Below are positions 40,752 through 49,941 of a stretch of DNA of 64,000 nucleotides, in pieces. The DNA lies in the NCBI RefSeq assembly GCF_000372465.1, contig NZ_AQUZ01000018.1, positions 62,001 through 126,000 of the forward strand. Direction: 5' to 3'. The position numbers were made by a program, and so were the translations under genes. The notes under the pieces are model-generated. The model did no database searches. It saw only the letters and a program-made list of their open reading frames with translations, and was not told the DNA's origin. The first letter of the stretch is position 1, and each line of letters begins with the position of its first letter. The stretch is from Kribbella catacumbae DSM 19601. Lineage in GTDB: Bacteria > Actinomycetota > Actinomycetes > Propionibacteriales > Kribbellaceae.

Positions 40752-40804
40752 CAGGCGACGAGGGAGGCGAGCATGCAGCCGCTGCGCCGAAGAGAGGTAG
40801 CACA

Positions 40805-41968
40805 GTGAACGATCGACGCGTCGGCATCGTGATGAACGGCGTCACCGGCCGGATGGGCCTGCGCCAGCACCTGGAGCGCTCCATCGTGGCCATCCGCGAG
40901 CAAGGCGGCATCCCGGCCGCGGACGGGTCGATGATCATCCCCGAGCCGATCCTGGTCGGGCGCAACGAGCTCAAGCTGAAGAACATCGCGGACACCTACG
41001 GCCTGAGCCGCTGGACCACCGACCTCTCCGAGGCCCTGGCCGAGCCGGACGTGGAGATCTACTTCGACTCCCAGCTCACCCAGCTCCGGGAGAAGGGGGT
41101 CCGCGCCGCGGTCGAGGCCCGCAAGGCGATCTACTGCGAGAAGCCGATCGCCGAGGGCCTGGAGGCGGCCGTCGACCTGGCCCGCCTGGTCCGCGACTCC
41201 GGCCTGAAGAACGGCGTCGTCCAGGACAAGCTGTCGCTGCCCGGCCTGCGCAAGCTGAAGCGGCTCGTCGACGGCGGCTTCTTCGGCGAGATCCTGTCGG
41301 TGCGCGGCGAGTTCGGCTACTGGGTCTTCGAGGGTGACTGGCAAGAAGCGCAGCGGCCGGCCTGGAACTACAAGACCGAAGAGGGCGGCGGCATCGTCGT
41401 CGACATGTTCTGCCACTGGCGGTACGTGCTCGACCAGATCTTCGCGCCGGTGAAGTCGGTCTACTGCCAGGGCGCCACACACATCCCGACCCGGTACGAC
41501 GAGCAGGGGCAGGCCTACACCGCCACCGCCGAGGACGCGGCGTACGGCGTCTTCGAGCTGGAGGGCGGCATCATCGCCCAGCTGAACTCGTCCTGGACCA
41601 CGCGGGTGTTCCGCGACGAACTGGTCGAGTTCCAGGTCGACGGCACCGAGGGCAGCGCGGTCGCCGGACTGCGCAACTGCCGCGCCCAGCACCGCTCCGC
41701 GACGCCGAAGCCGGTCTGGAACCCCGATCTCCCCGCCGCGTACTCGTTCCGCGACCAGTGGGCCGAGGTACCGGACAACGAGGTGTTCGACAACGGCTTC
41801 AAGGTGCAGTGGGAGATGTTCCTGCGGCACGTCGTCGACGACGCTCCGTTCACCTGGGATTTCGTCGAGGGCGCCAAGGGCGTCCAGCTCGCGGAACTCG
41901 GCCTGCAGTCGTGGCGCGAAGGACGCAAGCTGGAGGTCCCCGCGCTCGACATCGAGGCGCGGGCATGA
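40805..41968 (+). CDS. Gfo/Idh/MocA-family oxidoreductase
   Basis: 387 residues from GTG 40805 (site GAGAGGTAGCACA). The NAD-binding start is VGIVMNGVTGRMGLRQHL, a variant of the GxGxxG loop. VEIYFDSQLTQL and the active-site region AIYCEKPIAEGLE (EKP motif, about residue 114) follow; the substrate domain has GGGIVVDMFCHWRYVLDQ. Such enzymes oxidise sugars or cyclitols with NAD. It is the first gene of a four-gene operon with DUF993 and two TIM-barrel isomerase-like genes, as in pathways that oxidise a sugar and process the keto product (inference). Confidence 0.9.
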   Translation: MNDRRVGIVMNGVTGRMGLRQHLERSIVAIREQGGIPAADGSMIIPEPILVGRNELKLKNIADTYGLSRWTTDLSEALAEPDVEIYFDSQLTQLREKGVRAAVEARKAIYCEKPIAEGLEAAVDLARLVRDSGLKNGVVQDKLSLPGLRKLKRLVDGGFFGEILSVRGEFGYWVFEGDWQEAQRPAWNYKTEEGGGIVVDMFCHWRYVLDQIFAPVKSVYCQGATHIPTRYDEQGQAYTATAEDAAYGVFELEGGIIAQLNSSWTTRVFRDELVEFQVDGTEGSAVAGLRNCRAQHRSATPKPVWNPDLPAAYSFRDQWAEVPDNEVFDNGFKVQWEMFLRHVVDDAPFTWDFVEGAKGVQLAELGLQSWREGRKLEVPALDIEARA

Positions 41969-43197
41969 GCCTGTCCCTGCGGCTGCCTACCGGCGACGGC
42001 GGACTGGAGAGCTACCAGCTGACCGGTACGCCGGTTGCTCACGGCACCTATCAGCCGGCGACCAGCCGACTCGCCTTCGCGGCGGCGCATGTCGTCCCGG
42101 ACCCGCTCGGCGACAACTCGCCGGGCGCGCCCGCGGTGATCGACTGGGAGCACACGCTGGAGTTCCGGCGGCACCTGTGGTCGCTGGGCTTGTCGGTCGC
42201 CGAGGCGATGGACACCGCCCAACGCGGCATGGGCCTCGACTGGCCCGCAACCCAAGAACTGATCCGCCGCTCAGCCGCCGAAGCGCCGCTTCGCAGCGCC
42301 TCGGCGATCGGTGGAGTAGCGGGCGGCGGCGCGCCCGCGACCTCGCGCCCTTCAGGCGCCTCGGAGAAGCGCATTGCGGTTGGCGTTGGCACTGACCAGC
42401 TCCCCGCTGGCGTGCACCCCTTGGACGCGGTGATCGCGGCGTACGAGGAGCAGTTGGCGCTGGCTGAGGAGGTTGGCGCCCAGCCGATTCTGATGGCGAG
42501 TCGGGCATTGTGCGCGGCGGCTGGATCGCCTGATGACTACCGCAAGGTGTACGACCGGCTGCTCGGCCAGTCGTCGCGGCCAGTCATCCTGCACTGGCTC
42601 GGGTCGATGTTCGACCCAGCGCTGGACGGCTACTGGGGCAGCGACTCGCTCGACGCCGCGGCCGACGTGGTTGTCGAGCTGATCAACGACAACACCAGCA
42701 AGGTCGACGGCATCAAGGTGTCCTTGCTCGATGCAAGCAAAGAAGTTGCTCTCCGCAAGCGTCTTCCGGCCGGCGTCCGGCTCTACACCGGCGACGACTT
42801 CAACTACCCGGAGCTGATCCGCGGCGACGAGGATCACCACAGCGACGCGCTACTCGGGATCTTCGCGGCGATCGCGCCAGCCGCCGCGGCCGCGTTGAAG
42901 GCACTCGACGACGGCGAGCTGACGAAGTACGACGAGATCTTCGCGCCGACCGTCCCGCTGGCGCGGCAGATCTTCTCGGCTCCGACCTACTACTACAAGA
43001 CCGGAATCGCCTTCCTGGCTTGGCTTAACGGCCACCAACCCGGCTTCGGCATGGTCGGCGGACTGCAGACCGGACGCTCGTTGCCACACCTGGCTGACAC
43101 GTTCCGCCTGGCCGACGCGGCCGGAGTACTGACGTCACCCGAGCTGGCCGTCGACCGCTTCCGCAAGCTGCTCATCGTCGGCGGAGTCGACGCATGA
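41965..43197 (+). CDS. DUF993 family (DapA-like TIM barrel) protein
   Basis: 410 residues from the ATGA overlap at 41965. The barrel segments are SRLAFAAAHVVPDPLGDNSP, IDWEHTLEFRRHLWSLGLSV, VILHWLGSMFDPALDGYWG, DGIKVSLLDASKEVALRKRL, LYTGDDFNYPELIRGDEDHH. DUF993 proteins are distant relatives of dihydrodipicolinate synthase and appear in actinobacterial sugar operons; the reaction is not established. An Ala/Gly/Ser/Pro-rich insertion (GGVAGGGAPATSRPSGASEK, about residues 115-134) interrupts the region before the second barrel strand and looks unusual. Confidence 0.82.
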   Translation: MSLSLRLPTGDGGLESYQLTGTPVAHGTYQPATSRLAFAAAHVVPDPLGDNSPGAPAVIDWEHTLEFRRHLWSLGLSVAEAMDTAQRGMGLDWPATQELIRRSAAEAPLRSASAIGGVAGGGAPATSRPSGASEKRIAVGVGTDQLPAGVHPLDAVIAAYEEQLALAEEVGAQPILMASRALCAAAGSPDDYRKVYDRLLGQSSRPVILHWLGSMFDPALDGYWGSDSLDAAADVVVELINDNTSKVDGIKVSLLDASKEVALRKRLPAGVRLYTGDDFNYPELIRGDEDHHSDALLGIFAAIAPAAAAALKALDDGELTKYDEIFAPTVPLARQIFSAPTYYYKTGIAFLAWLNGHQPGFGMVGGLQTGRSLPHLADTFRLADAAGVLTSPELAVDRFRKLLIVGGVDA

Positions 43198-44009
43198 ACC
43201 GCTACAGCTTGAACCAGGCAACGACCAAGTACTGGTCGCTGGAGGAAGTAGTTGCCGCCAGCGCCAAAGCAGAACTGTCCTGGATCGGCCTGTGGCGCGA
43301 ACCGATCCAGGAGTACGGCGTCGAGCGGTCGGCGAAACTCGTCGCCGATGCCGGACTGCGGGTTTCCTCCTTGTGCAGAAGCGGATTCTTCACCGCCACC
43401 GACGCCGCTGAGCGCCAGGCGAAGATCGAGGACAACCGTCGCGCCATCGACGAGGCCGCCACCCTCGGTACCGACGTACTGGTGCTCGTCAGCGGCGGCC
43501 TGCCACCTGGCTCCCGCGACATCGACGGCGCCCGCGGGATGATCCGCGACGGCCTCGCCGAGCTTGCGCCGTACGCCGGTGAGCGGGGCGTCCGGCTCGC
43601 GGTCGAGCCGCTGCATCCGATGTTCTGCTCCGACCGCTGCGTCGTCTCGTCGCTGAGCGGCGCGCTCGACCTGGCCGAGCAGTTCCCGGTGGAACAGGTC
43701 GGAGTCATCGTCGACGCCTACCACTTGTGGTGGGACGCCGATGTCTACCGGCAGATCGAGCGGGCCGGCGACCGGATCTGCTCCTACCAGGTGAGCGACT
43801 GGGTGACGCCGGTGCCGGCCGACAACCTGCTCGGCCGCGGCATGATTGGCGACGGCTCGATCGAGCTGCGCCGCCTTCGCGAGGCCTGTGACGCCGCGGG
43901 GTACAACGGCCCGGTCGAGGTCGAGATCTTCAACCAGGAACTGTGGGACGCACCGGGACAAGAGGTTTTCGACCTCGCCCTGGCGCGGTATCTGGAACAC
44001 GTCGCCTGA
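43194..44009 (+). CDS. Sugar phosphate isomerase/epimerase-like TIM barrel
   Basis: 271 residues from the ATGA overlap at 43194. AP_endonuc_2 barrel: ELSWIGLWREPIQEYG, VLVLVSGGLPPGSRDIDGA, GVRLAVEPLHPMFCSDR (metal-binding Glu/His), VGVIVDAYHLWWD (Asp/His), YNGPVEVEIFNQELWD (final Glu). A divalent-metal enzyme acting on sugars or sugar acids as an isomerase, epimerase or, in some cases, 3-keto-glycoside lyase. Exact substrate unknown; it acts with the dehydrogenase upstream. Confidence 0.86.
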   Translation: MNRYSLNQATTKYWSLEEVVAASAKAELSWIGLWREPIQEYGVERSAKLVADAGLRVSSLCRSGFFTATDAAERQAKIEDNRRAIDEAATLGTDVLVLVSGGLPPGSRDIDGARGMIRDGLAELAPYAGERGVRLAVEPLHPMFCSDRCVVSSLSGALDLAEQFPVEQVGVIVDAYHLWWDADVYRQIERAGDRICSYQVSDWVTPVPADNLLGRGMIGDGSIELRRLREACDAAGYNGPVEVEIFNQELWDAPGQEVFDLALARYLEHVA

Positions 44010-44032
44010 CAAAATCTCGAAGGAGACCCTCC

Positions 44033-44791
44033 ATGAGCGACCGGACCATACCCGCCGATGGCATCGGCATGCACCTCTACACGATGCGCAAGGCGCTCGC
44101 CGAGGACTACCCCGGCACCTTGCGGCGGCTGGCCGAGATCGGCTACCGAACCGTCGGCGTGAGCGGCCGGCACGGGCACACCGCCGAGGAGATCCGCTCG
44201 TACGCCGATGCGGCGGGCCTCAAGATCGTGCTGGAGCACGTCGGCTATCCCCGGCTGACCGACAACTGGGAGGGCGCCCTCGCGGACGTCCAAACCCTCG
44301 GCGGCCAGTGGGTCGCCGTACCGTCGCTGCCTGTCAAGCTGCGGACGCCCGATGGGTTCCGCGAGGCCGCTGCCGCCTTCAACACCGCTGGGCAACTGGC
44401 GAAGAAGGAAGGGCTGAAGCTGCTCTTCCACAACCACGGCCATGATTTCGCCGAGGTCGACGGGCAGGTGCTGTTCGACATCCTGCTCGACGAGGTGGAG
44501 CCCGAGCTGCTCGGCTTCGAGCTCGACCTGTACTGGGTGGTCGACGGCGGTCGCAACCCGGCCGACTACTTCCGCAACCACCCGGGCCGGTTCCCCGCGC
44601 TGCACGTCAAGGACATGGCCGAGGACGGGTCGTTCGCGGATGTCGGTACCGGCAAACTCGACTTCGCGGCGATCTTCGCCGAAGCCGAGTCGGGCGGGGT
44701 CCGGCAGTGGCTGGTCGAGCACGACGCCCCCACCGACGAATGGGAGTCGGCGCGGACGTCGTACCGGTCGCTGGCGGAGCTCCAGTACTGA
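44033..44791 (+). CDS. Second sugar phosphate isomerase/epimerase-like TIM barrel
   Basis: 252 residues from ATG 44033 with GAAGGAGACCCTCC before it. Barrel motifs: GMHLYTMRKALAEDYPGTLR, IGYRTVGVSGRHGHTAEEI, LKLLFHNHGHDF (metal site HNH), LLGFELDLYWVVDGGRNPADY (Asp), FPALHVKDMAEDG. The HNH/HVKD pattern is the one found in hydroxypyruvate-isomerase-like and 3-keto-glucoside-processing proteins. Last gene of the operon, 23 bases after the preceding stop. Confidence 0.86.
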   Translation: MSDRTIPADGIGMHLYTMRKALAEDYPGTLRRLAEIGYRTVGVSGRHGHTAEEIRSYADAAGLKIVLEHVGYPRLTDNWEGALADVQTLGGQWVAVPSLPVKLRTPDGFREAAAAFNTAGQLAKKEGLKLLFHNHGHDFAEVDGQVLFDILLDEVEPELLGFELDLYWVVDGGRNPADYFRNHPGRFPALHVKDMAEDGSFADVGTGKLDFAAIFAEAESGGVRQWLVEHDAPTDEWESARTSYRSLAELQY

Positions 44792-44988
44792 CAAATCTCA
44801 CGGTCGGTGCCAGCAGGCGTATTCTCGTCACAGGCAGCGAGGGATCGGCTCCCGTCCGGCATTGATCGGGCCGGTCCCGGCGTGTCGGAGAGCGTTGTCC
44901 GGCGGGCATCGTCTGTCACCCTGTAAGGGGGCCCTCACCACGGCGGGGTCCCGTGAGGCCGCCGACGCCGTGACGCCGGAGATCGCAC

Positions 44989-46437
44989 GTGCAGAAAGAG
45001 CCCACTGTACGGATGACGGCAGTACGCCGTCTGTACGAAGTGAGCGCCCGGATGGGCGCTGGGCGAAGCCTGTCCGAAACCCTCCAGGCAGTGGTCGACG
45101 GCGTCGTGGACGGCCTCGGTTTCGGCATCGCCGTCCTGAATCTGCGGCAGGCCGACGGCAAGTTCGAGGTGATCGCGGTGGCCGGCTCGCCGGAGGCCAA
45201 GGAGGCGCTGCTCGGCACGATCAGCGCCGCCGACATCTTCGACGCCGAGTTCGCGATCGCGGACAAATGGGGCGGGCTGCGGTTCGTCCCGCACGAGCGG
45301 CTGCCCGAGGGCGAGATCGTCGGCTGGGTGCCGGAGATCCCGGTCTCGTCGGCTCCGGACGCCTGGCATCCGCTGGACGCGTTGTTCGCGCCGCTGCACT
45401 CGCCCGACGGCGAGCTGGTCGGGATGCTGTCGGTCGACCTGCCGGAGGACCAGCGGCGGCCGGGACAGATCCACCGCGAGCTGTTGGAGATCTTCGCGAC
45501 GCAGGCCGGTCTGGCGATCGACAAGGCCCGGCTGACCGACGCCCTGCTCGCCGAGAAAGCCCGGCTCGAGGCGAGTGAGACAACCTTCCGGCTGGTCTTC
45601 GAGGGCGCCGGCAACGGGATGGCGACGATCGCCTTCGACGGCCCGGAGGCGGGCCGGATCCTGCGCGTCAACGATGCGTTCTGCCACATCACCGGCTACA
45701 CCCCGGCCCAGCTGGTCGGCACTGTCTTCGTCGACTATCTGCGTGACGAGACAGCCGGGCAGACCAAGCAGGAGATCGAGCAGCTCAGCACCGGGCGAGG
45801 TCCGTACCGGTTCGAGCGGACCTTCCGGCGGACCGACGGCAACGACATCTGGCTGGGTGGCACGGCGGCGATCGTCAACCAGGGCAAGGATCTGCCGCGC
45901 ATTATCCTGATCCAGATCGACGATGTGACTGCCCGCAAGGACGAGGAACGCGAACTGCGGCACCACGCGGCGCACGATCCGCTCACCGGGCTGCCGAACC
46001 GGCGGCTGCTCCAGCACCGGTTCAACGCCGCATTGCAGAGGTCCCGGCAGAGCGGGCGGCGCGGGGTTCTGTTGTTCTGCGATCTCAACCATTTCAAGCA
46101 GGTCAACGACCAGTACGGGCACGAGGAAGGCGACAGGGCGCTTCGCGAGATCGCCGACCGGCTGCTGACCGAGGTCCGGCACGGCGACACGGTGGCGCGG
46201 CTGGGTGGCGACGAGTTCGCGATCCTGGCCGAGGACATCGACGGCGACGACCTCGACGTTCTGATGCGCCGGATCGACGAGTCCATCCGGCAACCGCTCG
46301 AGGGCATCGACGTACGGGTCACGGCGAGTATCGGCACCGCGGTGGTCAGCCCGTACGCCGCCGACCTCGACGAGCTCCTACGCACCGCCGACAACGCGAT
46401 GTACGAGGCCAAACGCCGCTACCGCGCCAACCGCTGA
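44989..46437 (+). CDS. GAF-PAS-GGDEF diguanylate cyclase
   Basis: 482 residues from GTG 44989 (CCGGAG upstream). GAF domain (residues about 10-180: LYEVSARMGAGRSLSETLQA ... EIFATQAGLAIDKARL), PAS domain (about 195-315: FRLVFEGAGNGMATIAFDG, FCHITGYTPAQLVG) and GGDEF domain (DPLTGLPNRRLL, LLFCDLNHFKQVNDQYGHEE, ARLGGDEFAILA). RHGD five residues before GGDEF is an RxxD inhibitory site. It is soluble and makes cyclic di-GMP under control of ligands sensed by GAF/PAS. It is the second cyclase of this kind in the window. Confidence 0.92.
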   Translation: MQKEPTVRMTAVRRLYEVSARMGAGRSLSETLQAVVDGVVDGLGFGIAVLNLRQADGKFEVIAVAGSPEAKEALLGTISAADIFDAEFAIADKWGGLRFVPHERLPEGEIVGWVPEIPVSSAPDAWHPLDALFAPLHSPDGELVGMLSVDLPEDQRRPGQIHRELLEIFATQAGLAIDKARLTDALLAEKARLEASETTFRLVFEGAGNGMATIAFDGPEAGRILRVNDAFCHITGYTPAQLVGTVFVDYLRDETAGQTKQEIEQLSTGRGPYRFERTFRRTDGNDIWLGGTAAIVNQGKDLPRIILIQIDDVTARKDEERELRHHAAHDPLTGLPNRRLLQHRFNAALQRSRQSGRRGVLLFCDLNHFKQVNDQYGHEEGDRALREIADRLLTEVRHGDTVARLGGDEFAILAEDIDGDDLDVLMRRIDESIRQPLEGIDVRVTASIGTAVVSPYAADLDELLRTADNAMYEAKRRYRANR

Positions 46438-46448
46438 CGCAGTACCGG

Positions 46449-46907
46449 CTATCGCGTGCGACGCTGACGCTGCTTCTTCTTCGGCGCCTGCGGCTTGGGG
46501 TCCTCGAACCAGTCCTTGAGAATCGAGATGGCGGCCTCGTTGTGCCGCTCGACCAGGGGTAACACCCGGCCCAGGTTGGCGAACGCGAAGATCGGCGTCC
46601 AGCGCGCCTTCCCGGCCCTGGTCTTCCACCGAACGGCGGGGAAGTTCGTGATCGCGACGATCTCCTCCTTCGCGATCCGCCGGCTGCGGAACAATCCGTG
46701 CACGTCGATCCCGCCCGCATCACAGACGACCCCCAGCCGCCACCCGAGGAACCCCAGATAGACCGCGGCCACGAGGCACACCAGCGCACCCCCGACCACA
46801 GCCACGACCGGCAGGTCGCCGCGCAAGGCGATCACGATGACCCCCGCCAAAATCGGCCAAACAGACGCATTACAGAGCCGGGTGATCAACAGGGGTTTCA
46901 GTTCCAC
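46449..46907 (-). CDS. PH-domain-like membrane protein
   Basis: 152 residues from GTG 46907. Two membrane helices near the N-terminus (VWPILAGVIVIALRG and VAVVGGALVCLVAAVYLGFLG), then a compact beta domain: WRLGVVCDAGGIDVHGLFRS, RIAKEEIVAITNFPAVRWK, PIFAFANLGRVLPLVERHNE. This resembles bacterial PH domains after two helices (bPH2-like). The C-terminus is basic (PKKKQRQRRTR). Function unknown. Confidence 0.65.
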   Translation of the reverse strand: MELKPLLITRLCNASVWPILAGVIVIALRGDLPVVAVVGGALVCLVAAVYLGFLGWRLGVVCDAGGIDVHGLFRSRRIAKEEIVAITNFPAVRWKTRAGKARWTPIFAFANLGRVLPLVERHNEAAISILKDWFEDPKPQAPKKKQRQRRTR

Positions 46908-46929
46908 CCACCCATTCTCACTCAGCGGG

Positions 46930-47421
46930 TCACGAGCCCAGTTCGGTGAGGGGTTTGTCGGTTAGGCGGTAGGTGGTCCATTCGTTTTGGGGGTGGGCGG
47001 CCAGGGACTTGTAGAAGTCGATGGCGGGGGTGTTCCAGTCGAGGACTGACCACTCGAGGCGTTCGTAGTTGTTGCGGACGCATTCCTGGGCGAGGGCGGT
47101 CAGGAGGGCTTTGCCGAGGCCGGAGCCGCGTTGAGTGGGGTGGATGAAGAGGTCTTCCAGGTAGATGCCGTGGACGCCGCGCCAGGTGGAGAAGTTGAGG
47201 AACCAGATCGCGCAGCCGACCACCTCGCCGCCGGTCTCCGCGACGTGGCAGAACACGGCGGGCGCAGTACCGAAGAGTGCTGTCTGGAGTTGGCCGGCCG
47301 TCAGGCGGCATTCAAGAGGTGCCCGCTCGTACTCCGCGAGGGCGTGCACGAGGTCGACGATCGCCGGTACGTCGTCCGGCCGGGCGCGGCGGATCCGCTC
47401 ATCAGTCTGCATGCGCCCCAT
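46930..47421 (-). CDS. GNAT-family N-acetyltransferase
   Basis: 163 residues from ATG 47421; ATG 47412 with GGATGGGG ahead is as likely. Motifs: IRRARPDDVPAIVDLVHALA, GVHGIYLEDLFIHPTQRGSG (motif A start with the acetyl-CoA loop RGSGLGKAL) and WSVLDWNTPAIDFYKSLAA. The YLEDLFI/RGSGLG pattern is close to spermidine/diamine acetyltransferase-like (SSAT) proteins. Amine acceptor not determinable. Followed directly by the PH-like gene. Confidence 0.85.
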   Translation of the reverse strand: MGRMQTDERIRRARPDDVPAIVDLVHALAEYERAPLECRLTAGQLQTALFGTAPAVFCHVAETGGEVVGCAIWFLNFSTWRGVHGIYLEDLFIHPTQRGSGLGKALLTALAQECVRNNYERLEWSVLDWNTPAIDFYKSLAAHPQNEWTTYRLTDKPLTELGS

Positions 47422-47543
47422 CCTGCCAAGTCACCCATTGACCGAGATTCACCCTCCGGAGGAACTCGTTTACCGCGCTGTTCACCTGGCGCTTGAAGGC
47501 TGAGAACGCTTTCCACCGACCGGCCCGCTCACGGAGGAACCCC

Positions 47544-49124
47544 ATGGCTGTTTCACGTCGTCGCTTCATCGGGCTCGGAGGCGCGGGCACCGCCGCGGTC
47601 CTCCTCGGCACCGGCGCCTGGGACGCCTCGACCACGTACGCCGCCCCGGCCGGCACCGGCAACCCGTTCACCCTCGGCGTCGCGTCCGGCGATCCGCAGT
47701 ACGAGAGTGTCGTGCTCTGGACCCGCCTCGCCCTCGACCCGTACGTCGTCGACGGCCGCGGCGGAATGCCGGCCAAGCCGGTCCGGGTGGAGTACGAGGT
47801 CGCCCGCGACGAACACTTCCGCCACATCGTACGCCGGTCCAGCGTGATCGCGACGCCTGAACTCGGGCATTCGGTCCACCCCGAGGTCCGCGGGTTGCTG
47901 CCCGACCACGAGTACTACTACCGCTTCCGTACCGGCGGCGAGGTCTCGACGGTCGGCCGGACCCGGACCACGCCGCATCCGTTCAGCTCGCCGCGTGAAC
48001 TGCGGTTCGCGTTCGCCTCCTGCAACGCTTGGCAGGACGGGTACTTCACGGCGTACGAGCACATGGCGGCCGAAGACCTCGACCTGGTCGTGCACCTGGG
48101 CGACTATCTCTACGAGTCCGGGGTGAAGACGAACAAGCGCGGTGTCGTGACGGATCCGCGGTTCCACACCGAGACGTTCGACCTGGCGCGGTACCGGCTG
48201 CAGTACTCGCTCTACAAGACCGAGGCGCCGCTGCAGGCCGCGCACGCCGCGCATCCGTGGATCCACACCTTCGACGACCACGAGGTGGAGAACAACTGGG
48301 CCGGCGACCTCTCGCAGGCCGACACCGAGCCGGACCAGGATCCGGCGGTGTTCCGGGCCCGCCGGGCGCAGGCGTTCCAGGCGATGTACGAGAACCTGCC
48401 GCTACGGCATGAGCAGCTGCCGTCAGGTCCCGACGGCCGGTTCCACCGACGGCTCCCGTACGGGCGGCTCGCCGACTTCACCATTCTGGACACCCGCCAG
48501 TACCGGTCGGACCAGCCGTGCGGCGACGGCGCCTCGTCGACCTGCGACGACCGGTTCGACCCGGACAACACGATGCTCGGCGGCAAGCAGCGCAAGTGGC
48601 TGCTCGACGGGTTCCGTACGTCGCGCGCCCGCTGGCAGGTGCTCGGCAACCAGGCCCCGATGGGCCAGACCGACTGGACCCCCGGCCCGGAGACCCACGT
48701 CTGGCTCGACCCGTGGGACGGCTATGTTGCCGAGCGCAACAAAGTGCTCGCGGCCGCGCAGGACAGCGGCGTACGGAACCTGGTGGTGATCACCGGCGAC
48801 CGGCACCAGAACTACGCCCTGGAACTGAAGCGCGACTTCGCCGACCCCGACTCCCGCACGGTCGGCACGGAGTTCGTCGGTACGTCGATCACCAGCGGCG
48901 GCGACGGCGCCGACACCACCCCGCAGGGCCAGCAGTTCCTCGCCGCGAACCCCCACCTCAAGTTCTTCAACTCCCAACGAGGCTACGTCCGCGTCACCGC
49001 CAACCAGCACCAGTGGCGCTCCGACTTCCGGGTGCTCCCCTACGTCACCCAGCCCGACGCTCCCATCACCACCCGAGCCAGCTACGTCCTCGAAGACCGC
49101 GACCCGCACGTCCACTCCGCCTGA
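47544..49124 (+). CDS. PhoD-type alkaline phosphatase/phosphodiesterase, Tat-exported
   Basis: 526 residues from ATG 47544 (GGAGGAACCCC upstream). Twin-arginine signal SRRRFIGLGGAGTAAVLLG. The N-terminal PhoD_N beta domain (FTLGVASGDPQYESVVLWTR) precedes the metallophosphatase domain: DLVVHLGDYLYESG, HTFDDHEVENNWAGD, ILDTRQYRSD, VLGNQAPMG, VVITGDRHQNYALEL. The Asp, Asn and His metal ligands of PhoD (Fe/Ca centre) are present. It releases phosphate from diesters such as teichoic acid outside the cell. Repeated (A/G)TTYACC motifs at 47447, 47468 and 47480 could be weak PHO-box units. Confidence 0.9.
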   Translation: MAVSRRRFIGLGGAGTAAVLLGTGAWDASTTYAAPAGTGNPFTLGVASGDPQYESVVLWTRLALDPYVVDGRGGMPAKPVRVEYEVARDEHFRHIVRRSSVIATPELGHSVHPEVRGLLPDHEYYYRFRTGGEVSTVGRTRTTPHPFSSPRELRFAFASCNAWQDGYFTAYEHMAAEDLDLVVHLGDYLYESGVKTNKRGVVTDPRFHTETFDLARYRLQYSLYKTEAPLQAAHAAHPWIHTFDDHEVENNWAGDLSQADTEPDQDPAVFRARRAQAFQAMYENLPLRHEQLPSGPDGRFHRRLPYGRLADFTILDTRQYRSDQPCGDGASSTCDDRFDPDNTMLGGKQRKWLLDGFRTSRARWQVLGNQAPMGQTDWTPGPETHVWLDPWDGYVAERNKVLAAAQDSGVRNLVVITGDRHQNYALELKRDFADPDSRTVGTEFVGTSITSGGDGADTTPQGQQFLAANPHLKFFNSQRGYVRVTANQHQWRSDFRVLPYVTQPDAPITTRASYVLEDRDPHVHSA

Positions 49125-49125
49125 A

Positions 49126-49941
49126 TCAGGAGCGGGCGTAGATGCCGAAGGCATCGAACGCTATCCAGGACCCGGTGTCCTTGTAGAGGTCTACGAAGTT
49201 CTGGCCGACTTTGAAGAGGCGCCGGGGCAGCGGACGTTCGATGTACGACGGCTTGAGCGGGGAACCCGGCAGCGTGCTGTCGTTCAAGGTGGAGCCTTTG
49301 GTGGCGCCGTTGGCGAAGGCAATGCGTTCGAGCTGGGTGCCGTTGACCGAAAGCAGCGCGGAGCCGGCCAGGGAGGCATGGCTGTCGATCAGCCAGAGGG
49401 CGAGGTCGAGGTCGGTGGTCGGCCGCGCGGCCAGGTTGAAGCGGAAGCGGACCCGGTGGTTCTTCGAGCCTGCCCACTTGTCCGACGGACCTGGCTGCAA
49501 GTAGCACCAGTCCCGATCACGGACGGAGACCCCATAGGTGTAGTCGACGTCGTTCGGGAACGTCGCAAGATAGTCGGCGCTGCGATTCGGCGTCAGCGCG
49601 AACTCGCCCTTGCCGTCGTAGTACCCGACCCGGGCGATCGGCCGCCCGGAGACGGTGACCGAGGTTTTGTTGGCAACGGCAACGGTCCTCGATGGAGCGG
49701 AGCTGTTGCCGGCGGCATCCACCGCGACCACGCGGTACGAGCGGGTGACCGCCGTGAAGCCGAGCTTGCGATGGACGAACCGTGGATAGACCGTCTTGCC
49801 TGCCAGCGTCCAGGTCGATCCGGAGGCGACGTACACGGCGTAGTGATCGACGACCGTTGCCCAGGGCACCGGAGTCCAGTCGAGCGTGACGGTGGAGAGC
49901 TGACCGGTACCGCGCAGTCCGGTGATCGTGGGCGGGGCCAT
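49126..49941 (-). CDS. FnIII plus rhamnogalacturonan-lyase-like C-terminal domain protein
   Basis: 271 residues from ATG 49941, overlapping the upstream phoD stop by one base. Residues ~1-90 are a fibronectin III-like domain (QLSTVTLDWTPVPWATVVDH, RSYRVVAVDAAGNSSAPSRT); residues ~100-271 match domain III of PL4 lyases (VRFRFNLAARPTTDLDLALW, LKPSYIERPLPRRLFKVGQN, FVDLYKDTGSWIAFDAFGIY). No catalytic lyase domain and no signal peptide are present. It may be the carbohydrate-binding tail of a once larger enzyme, or be exported by an unusual route. Translationally coupled to phoD. Confidence 0.7.
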   Translation of the reverse strand: MAPPTITGLRGTGQLSTVTLDWTPVPWATVVDHYAVYVASGSTWTLAGKTVYPRFVHRKLGFTAVTRSYRVVAVDAAGNSSAPSRTVAVANKTSVTVSGRPIARVGYYDGKGEFALTPNRSADYLATFPNDVDYTYGVSVRDRDWCYLQPGPSDKWAGSKNHRVRFRFNLAARPTTDLDLALWLIDSHASLAGSALLSVNGTQLERIAFANGATKGSTLNDSTLPGSPLKPSYIERPLPRRLFKVGQNFVDLYKDTGSWIAFDAFGIYARS

